64,000 bases of DNA, taken from positions 31,229,293 through 31,293,292 of the forward strand of contig OY744516.1 in NCBI GenBank assembly GCA_963556195.1. Reading direction: 5' to 3'. Both the position numbers and the translations under genes were made by a program. The notes under the pieces were generated by a model. The model did no database searches. It saw only the letters and a list, made by a program, of their open reading frames with translations, and had not been told where the DNA came from. Positions 56,100 through 64,000 of the stretch are shown here, in pieces. Numbering within the stretch: position 1 is the first letter of the stretch; every line of letters starts with the position of its first letter. Source of the stretch: Sepiola atlantica. Its lineage: Eukaryota > Mollusca > Cephalopoda > Sepiida > Sepiolidae.

Positions 56100-58270
56100 C
56101 CCAAACTAATAAGAACTGATTGTTTTTCTTCTTTTCTTTTCTTTTTGCTTTCCTTATTTTTTCTTCCTTTCTTTATTTCTTTTCTAATTTTTTTCTTTCT
56201 ATCTTTTTTTATTCGTAATTATTAATTCTATCGTCTCCTCTTTTTTCCTATCTTCCTTTCTTTTCTTTTCTTTCCTGTTTCTTTCTTTATTTATTTTATG
56301 AAGTTTTACGTTTTTTATTTCTTATTTACTCAATGTTCGTCTTACCATTCTTTCTTTCATTCCTTTCTTTATTTTTTTCTTATTTTTCTTTCAAATTTCT
56401 TGCTTATCTCTCTGTCGCTTTTCATTCAATATTTCCTCAACTCGTTCTGCCGCTCTTTCTATGTCTACATTTCGCTTCCCTTCTATTTCCTTTATTCTAT
56501 CTTATTCAATCATCCCATCACACCCGCTCCTTCCGTTCTTTCTTTATCTCTATTTCACTTTCTTTTTTTCCTTCTTTATTATTTTCTATTTTGTAACATC
56601 TATTTTTCTTCCCTTCCTTATTCTATCTTTCTTTTATTTAGCTTTCGTTTTCTTTCTCTTTCTCTTTTTTCTTCAGCTATTTCATTCTTCTCTCCTTCCT
56701 TCTTTCTATCTTTCTCATTCACTTATTCTTCCTTTTCCACTTTCTCACTTCATCTACTTTCTTATTAAATAATCCTTTGTTTGGTCTTTAATGTATTTAT
56801 TTCATAGATTCTTTTACTAACTTTCTAAATTTCTAGGGTATTTTTACTTCATAATTCTTATTTTTCTCTTCTTTCTCATTTTTTCTTTTTACCCACTTTG
56901 TTTCTTATTCCCTTCTTTTTCCAATGTTCTTCTTTTTTTTTCCTTTTAGCCACTTCTTTATAATTCCATTATTGTTATCCTTTTTTGTTTCACCTTCTTT
57001 CATTTTAGCGATTTTCTTTCTTTAATTCCCTTATTTTTTTCTTTCTTACTTCTCAGCCATTTCCTTTCTTAATTTCTTTATTTTAAAAATTTTCTTCTTT
57101 TTTCTTCTTTCTTTTTAACAAACTTGTAATCATTTTGCCCTTTATCTTCTTTTTCCTTTCTTTTCAGCCATTTTCTTTCTTAATCTCTTTTTCTGTCACT
57201 CTTTCTGTTTTTAGCCACTTTTCTTCTTAATTCTTTAATTGTTCTATTGTGCTTTCATTTCTTTTTTTAATTTGTTCTTTTTTCCTTTCGTTTTAGCCAC
57301 TTTCTTTCTTAATTCTTTAATTTTGCCGTAGTATATTATTTTTCTCCTTCTTCGTTTTAGGCACTTTCTTAAATTATTTTTTACCTTTTTATAAGTTTTC
57401 TTACTTCTTTCTAGCTATTTTCATTCTTAATTGCCTTTTTTTCTTCATTCTTTCGTAATTACTTTTTCTATTCTTATTTATTTCCCAATTTGAGCAACTG
57501 TCTTTCTTAATTTATTCTCTTTTTCTTATTCTCTTTTCTTTTACGCCAATTTCTTTCTTCATTGCCTTTGTTTCTTTATTATAATATGTTTCCTTTTAAC
57601 CACTTTCTGTGTTTAATTCCATTCTTCTTATTATCGTTTTCCTTCTTTATTAGCCACTTTCTTTCTTAATATATATCCCATTGCCCTTTTCTTCTAATTC
57701 ATCTTTCCGACTTGGATATGTTCGCCCATTCCTTTATCGAAATTATATTTTCGTTCTTTTTTTTATTTATTTATTTAATTATTTATTCATTCCCTCTTTC
57801 GTCTACCTCGATTTTCTTCCTTTATTATTCATTGTCTTCCCTATTTCGTTTTTTCCTATTTGCATTCTTTCCCACCCCTCCAATCTATATCTTCTTCCTC
57901 TTTCCATATTTCCTCGTTATTGCTCTTCCCCATTCCTTTCTTCCTTCCTCGTTTCTTTCGTTACTTTCGTTATTTCCGAATTCCTCCCATTATTTCTCTA
58001 GTCTCTTGCTTCCTACCCGTACCCCCTTCATTCTCTTCTTTTCTTCTTTATCCTTCTTCCATCTCTATTTCCTTCCTCGCTCACTTAATAGCTTGTTTTC
58101 TTCCTCCTCCTCTTTTCCTCTCTTCATTCTCTCTATCTCCTCAACTTCTTTCCTTCCTCCTGTCTTACTTCCTCTCTCATATTTGCCTTTCCATCCGTCC
58201 CTCCTTCCCCCTTTAGGTTTTTGGAGTTTTCCTTATATCTTGCCTTTCTCTTTCACTTCTTTTTGGTTCT
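56100..58270. repeat. 2.2-kb pyrimidine-rich (TTTC/TTCC) tract
   Basis: The plus strand is nearly all C/T with A. Long open frames here encode only Phe/Ser/Leu-rich low-complexity peptides, which follow from composition. A degenerate minisatellite lies within it at 56940-57680. Confidence 0.85.
56940..57680. repeat. degenerate minisatellite in the pyrimidine tract, unit about 60-80 bp
   Basis: TTTTAGCCACTTTCTTTCTT followed by AATTC recurs about ten times (near 56945, 57003, 57053, 57165, 57213, 57293, 57355, 57412, 57598 and 57650), with variable spacers. Confidence 0.75.
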
Positions 58271-58479
58271 GAGTATCGACTTAAAAATACTTCCTATGGT
58301 GAAGCCCAATTTATGAGCTTTTGACTGTGTAGCGTGACAGTTAGTCCCACGTCCATTCACCTGCAGTTTTAGTAACTGTCAAGGTCCCATATATGAATTA
58401 AATATAAATTATCAAATAAAGACTACAAGGTCCGCTATAAGTAACTATAGTGTTTCTTTTTTTGTAGCTTTGTTGATAC

Positions 58480-58935
58480 TTAATATCGTGACTTATGCCT
58501 GATGGGTTTATGTTGAAATAATATTATATAGTTACTTATGCCTGATGGGTTTATGTTGAAATAATATTATATAGTTACTTATGTCGGATGGCTTTATGTT
58601 GACATAATATAAGCTAGTTACTTGTGCATGATGGGTTTATGTTGAAATAACATTAGATAGTTACTTATATCTGATAAGTTTATATTGAAATAACATTAAA
58701 TAATTAGTTATGTCTGATAAGTTTATGTTGAAATTAAAGTAGATCGTTACTTATGCCTTTTGGGTTTATGCTGAAATAAAATTATATGGTTACTTTTGCT
58801 TGATGGGTTTATGCTGAAATAAAATTAGATAGTAACTTTTGCCGGATGGCTTTATGCTGAAATAAAATTCGATAGTTACTTATGTCTGATGGATTTACGT
58901 TTAAAATAAAATTGTATATTTATTTATGTTGGACC
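58480..58935. repeat. minisatellite, unit about 43 bp
   Basis: About ten units of GTTACTTATGCCTGATGGGT followed by TTATGTTGAAATAATATTATATA. The first two units are nearly identical; later ones are diverged. Confidence 0.95.
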
Positions 58936-59159
58936 GTGTATTGATTCACGAAATATACGCCTACAAAACAAATTAATGTCGAAAGCATTCGTCTAAAAAA
59001 TAAAATCTATTAAATATTTTGAGACGTAATGAACTTGTAAACATAACAATTTTTGTCAAAATAACTTGATTCAGTAATAACCCGAAAACGGTTGATATGC
59101 CGTGAAACAACCAATCCAACTACACATGAAATCTTTCGAGATTTTCATAAAAATCAACA
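58936..59159. other. no gene seen
   Basis: AT-rich sequence. Confidence 0.5.
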
Positions 59160-59910
59160 GATAATAATAATCTTATTTATCGTTTTAAATATTTTGCCTT
59201 TTATTTTAATTTTAAAAATCTGTTTTCCTTTTCTTTTTCCTTTCACTTTTTTCTCTTCTAATTCTGCATTTCTCGACATTTTTCCTTCATTCTGATTCTT
59301 TCTTTCTTTCTATTTCTTTTTTAATTCCTTTTCTCTATTCATTGTTCTGTTTTACTTTCATTTATTTAATTAAATTTAAATTAATTAAACTTTCTTTTCT
59401 CTTCCTCACTTTGTTTTCCTTTAAAATTTTTTAATCTTTCTTGGAATCTTCTTTCTTTTTGTTTTTCTTTTCGATGTTATCGTTCTCTTTCTCCTTTTTC
59501 TTTCTTTCTATAGAATTTTTTGCTTCCTCTTGTTTTTTAAATTTAAATTTTTCTTTCTCATTTGTACACAATTTTCTTTCTTTTCTTTTTCATTTTTCAT
59601 TTTTCCTTTTTTCTTCTCTTTTTCTCTTTTTTTTAGAAATGTAATTTCTTTCCACTTTCTTTCTTTCTTTCTTTACTATTTTTCTTTTTTCCTGTTAGTA
59701 TTAAAAAAAATTATTTTTCGTTCTTCATTTATAATTGTTTTCTTTCTCGTTGTTACGCAATCTTCTTTTTTTCTTTCTTTCTTTTTTCTTTCTTTTTGGA
59801 AATATAATTTATTTCCTCTTTGTTTCTTTCTTTTTTTCTTATTTCTCATTTTATCCAACCTTTCTTCTTCCTTCCTTTCTCTTTCGTTTCTTTTTCTTTT
59901 CTTTATATTT
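59160..59910. repeat. pyrimidine-rich (TTTC) tract
   Basis: T/C-rich low-complexity sequence like 56100-58270. Open frames here are Phe/Ser/Leu-rich by composition only. Confidence 0.85.
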
Positions 59911-60396
59911 TAACTCAGTTCTGTTGCAGAATACTTCGCCAGCTTCCAATCTTAAACCAGAATACTAACCTTCCGCTCTGCAGGAGAAAACACGCGATCG
60001 AACCCCCCAGCGTGAAATGCCCTCGTTGGGGGCCCTAATTCCTGGCGTGTATCAGTACAGAGATTTTGAATTTTATTTGTGAAGAAAATGGAGTAGTAAC
60101 CCTCTCTCTCTCCCCCCCCCTCTCTCTCTCATTCGTTCTCTCCCTGAACAACTCCGAAAACATTGACCGACACAGGCAGTGCGTGTAATTTCCCGTACAC
60201 AGACATTGACATGAAATTTGATTGTTTAATTAACTTTCCGATCACCCCAACCCATCTCTAGCTCTCGCCGCATCTTTTACTTTTGCGGGGGTCATACTGG
60301 GTGACATTGGCAGTGGACCGAATGAAAGTTTATGAGTTTTGAGACAAAAGAGGGATAGCAGAGAGGACTAGATAATGAGCATGTATCCATGGGAAA

Positions 60397-60397
<1 letters not shown>
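59911..60397. other. no gene seen
   Basis: GC-richer patch at 59930-60060 and a CT run near 60103-60130. Not recognised. Confidence 0.4.

Positions 60398-60464
<67 letters not shown>
60398..60464. repeat. (TA)n microsatellite
   Basis: Pure TA tract. Confidence 0.95.
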
Positions 60465-60470
<6 letters not shown>

Positions 60471-60586
60471 TCATAATGATAATGATAATAATGATAATAC
60501 TACTAAAACACTACACTTAACTATTCTGCGATATGGTAGTTAGCATATAAAATTAATAGGAATAAAAGATGCATAAAACATATATA

Positions 60587-60591
<5 letters not shown>

Positions 60592-60680
<89 letters not shown>
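60592..60680. repeat. (TA)n(GATA)n microsatellite
   Basis: TA to 60638, then about ten GATA units. Confidence 0.95.
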
Positions 60681-60681
<1 letters not shown>

Positions 60682-60812
60682 GTGAGAGAACAGAATTAAA
60701 TAGATAAATAACTAGTCATATGGATAATGGGCATACTTTATATAGATAGATGTAAGAAAACACATTGAATTAATGTTATATGTAAGAATACAGACTTGTA
60801 TACACACACGCA

Positions 60813-60813
60813 C

Positions 60814-60847
<34 letters not shown>

Positions 60848-60848
60848 G
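60813..60848. repeat. (CTAT)n microsatellite
   Basis: Eight to nine CTAT units, the complement of the GATA tract 140 bp upstream. Confidence 0.95.
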
Positions 60849-60887
60849 TCTATATAATTATGAATTAATAATTAAATACTGCTTTTT

Positions 60888-60935
60888 ATCCACAGACAAG
60901 CTTGTTTCGCCTTTTAAAGACTAATCAGTGCGGAT
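60888..60935 (-). ncRNA. hammerhead-like ribozyme, near-canonical
   Basis: Minus strand: ATCCGCA pairs with TGTGGAT as a 7-bp stem I (one G-U). CTGATTA stands for CUGANGA (one change, G8 to U). Stem II is GTC/GGC with a TTTAAAA loop. GAAAC follows. Stem III is AC/GT closing the palindromic loop AAGCTT, and the cleavage site is GTC. A short stem III with a self-complementary loop is the form known to act as a dimer in PLE terminal repeats. The G8 change probably abolishes activity. Confidence 0.7.
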
Positions 60936-61034
60936 CTACAATTAGGCTTGAAAGATTTATGAATATCTCATTTTATTCATGCTCAATCTATCTCTCAGTT
61001 ATTATACTGAAGCTGAGTTACTCAATGGTTACTA

Positions 61035-61170
61035 CTAAAAAAAACCTTAAGCTTCAGCCTTACATTTTATAGATATTCTAGAATGAAGATCATATAATGG
61101 CTTTTGATCAAATTTGGAATAAAATTCTAGATTTAATGTGTAGTATCATTATATATTTTTATTCTAATCT
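61035..61170 (-). repeat. repeat H, copy 2
   Basis: Reverse complement of 42375-42500 with moderate divergence. It lies 100 bp from the hammerhead-like motif, so it is probably also PLE-terminal sequence. Confidence 0.7.
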
Positions 61171-61262
61171 TCGTAATGGCACGTAAACGTGGTGCGAAAC
61201 TGTTCTGTTCGGGACAATCGTCTACCTTTGTCCAGATACAGGCAACATAGTATTACTATTCT

Positions 61263-61600
61263 TATTTTCTCGCTGCCTCTATTCGTCAATATAGAGGGAG
61301 AATGGAGTGGGTGAAAGGAAGTGGCGACGGTGAGAGAGAGTGAGAGAATCCGACGGAAAGAGTAGCAGTAGTAAACGCCGTCGCCGGCCTCTTATTTTCT
61401 CGCTGTCCTTTTTCATCAATATAGAAATGGAAACAAACGGAAGAGGATTAAAGGAAGCAACAACTGAGTGAAAGTGGGAAAGAGATTGACGGCAAAGTCG
61501 TCGTAGTCGACACTTTGCCATCGCCAGCCTCTCATTTTCTCGCTGTCTCACATCGTTAATATAGAGAAACGGGCGGAGGAGGCAGAAGGCTTTTATTAGA
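61263..61600. repeat. three-copy tandem repeat, unit about 130-140 bp
   Basis: TATTTTCTCGCTG followed by a CAATATAGA-type block starts at 61262, 61392 and 61532. The first two units also share GCC[G/A]TCGCC[G/A]GCCTCT ends. Confidence 0.85.
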
Positions 61601-61799
61601 AAAAAAACTAAGACAGAGAGAGAAAGATAGAGAGTGGCGGGAACGAGAGTGATACATCCCGTATGAAATAACAGCGATGGTGCCAAACAACAGACATTAA
61701 GAAAGGGTGAAAGTGATAGACAAGAGCGTATGGAGAGATGAGTCACTTGGTGAGTTAACTGCAACAAAAAAGAAAGTATCCTCTTGTTTAAGTCACTGC

Positions 61800-61885
61800 G
61801 CGAAATGGTTGTTCTTTTATGGAAATCGCTTCAGATAGGGCATGAAGCCACTTGATGTAAGAAGCTAAAACATAAATACTATTTC
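61800..61885 (-). mobile_element. LINE 3' tail fragment
   Basis: Minus strand: TACATCAAGTGGCTTCATGC and GAAGCGATTTCCATAAAAG, the noncoding tail of the LINEs at 37735-37955 and 48820-49112. Confidence 0.8.
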
Positions 61886-62230
61886 AAGGTCAAAAACTGG
61901 CCAACGATAAGTGTTAAATGGTTAGATTCCGACTGAGAAAACATCAATTCTTCCCCCTTTGTCAGAAACGGTGCTTATTGAATGTGAGGACTAAAGGACA
62001 AAATAAGGGAAGCGAGTGTTCCGAGGCTACTGAAAGTAAACCCAACGTCCACTTTCTACTCCCCTTACACAAAAGCGTAGTCCGTAAATGAAGTAATGTA
62101 TGTAAATATGATTTTTAGAAGTAAAATAATTCTGAACAGTTATTAAAATTAGGTAACGAAAGTGATTACTGTAATTATAATTTTTAGAAACACTGTTAGA
62201 TTGTTTGTTTTTCTCTTCTTATCTATTATA
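61886..62230. other. no gene seen
   Basis: Unremarkable sequence. Confidence 0.5.
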
Positions 62231-62301
62231 ATTAGTAGTAGTAGTAGTAGTATTAGTAGCAGTATTATTATTATTATTATTAGTAGTAGTATTATTATTA
62301 T

Positions 62302-62347
<46 letters not shown>
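62231..62347. repeat. (TAG)n/(TAT)n microsatellite
   Basis: TAG units with ATT stretches. The stop-free frames across it are a product of the repeat. Confidence 0.95.
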
Positions 62348-62673
62348 TGTTTTTGTTGTTGTTGTTTATCCTTAACAAGTCCGTTTTTCATAAATAGATG
62401 ATTGTGGGAGAGCCTTTTCATATTATGTACTATTTACAGGTACGTCGGCACCAGAGTGTATTTATAAGTACCAACTTACGGTCTGAATGAGTCTTTCTGT
62501 AACGAGATTACCCAGGATAGATTGAAACCAAACCGGAAGTTGTGATTAATGAACCTGGAATAAGTAATGAAACAATTAAGTGATTGAATTATCGGTATGT
62601 ATTGTTTGTATTACGATTAATAACAAAAAGTTAAGATAAGAAGTAGCATAACACAATAAACATTTGAAGCTGC

Positions 62674-63453
62674 AGTAAATAATGATATTTCCTTTAAGAA
62701 GATAAGAGCCACGTCACACATTTGTACCACATAACATAAGGAACTTTCTGCAGTAGATAATGATATTTCCTCTAAGAAGATAAGAGCCACGTCACACATT
62801 TGTACCACATAACATAACGAACTTTCTGCAGTAGATAATGATATTTCCTCTAAGAAGATAAGAGCCACGTCACACATTTGTACCACATAACATAACGAAC
62901 TTTCTGCAGTAGATAATGATATTTCCTCTAAGAAGATAAGAGCCACGTCACACATTTGTACCACATAACATAACGAACTTTCTGCAGTAGATAATGATAT
63001 TTCCTCTAAGAAGATAAGAGCCACGTCACACATTTGTACCACATAACATAACGAACTTTCTGCAGTAGATAATGATATTTCCTTTAAGAAGATAAGAGCC
63101 ACGTCACACATTTGTACCACATAACATAACGAACTTTCTGCAGTAGATAATGATATTTCCTTTAAGAAGATAAGAGCCACATCACACATTTGTACCACAT
63201 AACATAACGAACTTTCTGCAGTAGATAATGATATTTCCTCTAAGAAGATAAGAGCCACGTCACACATTTGTACCACATAACATAACGAACTTTCTGCAGT
63301 AAATAATGATATTTCCTTTAAGAAGATAAGAGCCACGTCACACATTTGTACCACATAACATAACGAACTTTCTGCAGTAGATAATGATATTTCCTCTAAG
63401 AAGGTAAGAGCCACGTCACACATTTGTACCACATAACATAACGAACTTTCCAA
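62674..63453. repeat. minisatellite, ten units of 78 bp
   Basis: Ten head-to-tail 78-bp units: GCAGTAGATAATGATATTTC, CTCTAAGAAGATAAGAGCCA, CGTCACACATTTGTACCACA and TAACATAACGAACTTTCT. Units differ at only a few positions (CTC/TTT, G/C before GAAC, AGATAA/AAATAA). Because 78 is a multiple of three, the minus strand stays open for 278 codons with a 26-residue repeat. The uniformity indicates recent amplification or homogenisation. Confidence 0.98.
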
Positions 63454-64000
63454 TAAATTTCATTTGAATCATTATTACAATAACCAAGAGTTGAAGTTAC
63501 ATTACGTTACAGACTGTACACAGACATGAAGGAAGTAAATAGACATCCCACAAAAATACTTTATACATGTTATAAGTGTCTGCTTCTGTCGTCGACAGCG
63601 AGCACTTGGAGCCATACAAAGAATGAGTACAATTTTGAAATATCGATATTTCATACTAATTTACAATTTTTTTAGTTTATTCTAGGCCAGAAAAGAAAGA
63701 AGAAAATGAAGTAAACTGCGTAATTACTCAAGTTTAAAAAAAAAAGAATATTTGTTTAGTGATGAATTTTGTTCTGTATGTAAGAGGAGGTTTTGTATCA
63801 GTATTAAAGATTCTTACCTGTATCATGTGTATTAACGAAAGACAGCTGACTGATCATGAGAAGCATCTACAAACTCAAAGAGTGTCAAAAGCCTCTGGCA
63901 GCATGACATGAAAAGAACATGCTAAATAGGTTTTTAGCTCCTCAAAATATCATTCCTCCTGTAGTGATAAGCGAATAACATAACGAAATTAATATGCTAC
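63454..64000. other. no gene seen
   Basis: Unremarkable AT-rich sequence to the window end. Confidence 0.5.

Noticed and set aside
56298..58272. Several 100-190 codon Phe/Ser/Leu-rich frames resembling membrane proteins
   Set aside because: They lie in a pyrimidine-rich tract, overlap in all three frames and follow base composition. No conserved motif or start context.
62674..63453. CRISPR-like array
   Set aside because: Units are contiguous 78-bp repeats with no variable spacers, in an animal-type genome.

Overview
This window reads as repeat-rich, AT-rich, non-coding DNA from an animal nuclear genome. No intact cellular gene, functional tRNA gene or rRNA gene could be supported. More than thirty long (TA)n tracts, Penelope-like elements (PLEs), CR1/jockey-type LINE 3' ends, RNA-headed SINEs and several minisatellites suggest a lophotrochozoan. 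A cephalopod such as an octopus is my best guess; that is inference, because no marker gene is present.

Layout. 0.3-3.6 kb holds several partial copies of one AT-rich repeat, one of them interrupted by a SINE with a U2 snRNA head. 3.7-5.1 kb is a degraded PLE with reverse transcriptase (RT) and GIY-YIG endonuclease. 5.5-14 kb holds PLE terminal sequences beside (TA)n tracts, a tRNA-headed relative of the U2 SINE, a small mariner-like MITE and a second PLE RT fragment. 15-22 kb holds tRNA-Leu-like SINEs, another U2-headed SINE, a 5S-rRNA-like unit and LINE 3' ends. 23.6-24.7 kb holds two copies of an unnamed repeat ending in (TAA)n, seen again inverted at 51 and 53-54 kb. 26.8-27.6 kb is a broken LINE RT. 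34.7-35.8 kb is a PLE fragment flanked by inverted terminal sequences. 38.75-40.03 kb is a near-perfect 1.28-kb palindrome. 43.7-44.9 kb and 47.1-48.6 kb are LINE remnants on opposite strands. 50.2 kb carries a SINE with a clean 17-bp target duplication. 55-60 kb is minisatellites and pyrimidine tracts. 62.7-63.45 kb is a ten-copy 78-bp minisatellite.

Three themes recur. (1) A SINE body is joined to different RNA-gene heads: U2 snRNA in three copies and a tRNA-like head in another. (2) Hammerhead-ribozyme-like cores mark fragments of PLE terminal repeats; the best ones retain stem I, stem II, CUGANGA and GAAA. Most lie beside (TA)n tracts. (3) Fold-back inverted repeats occur at or next to (TA)n tracts at least five times. 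All coordinates of degenerate repeats are approximate, since they were aligned by eye.
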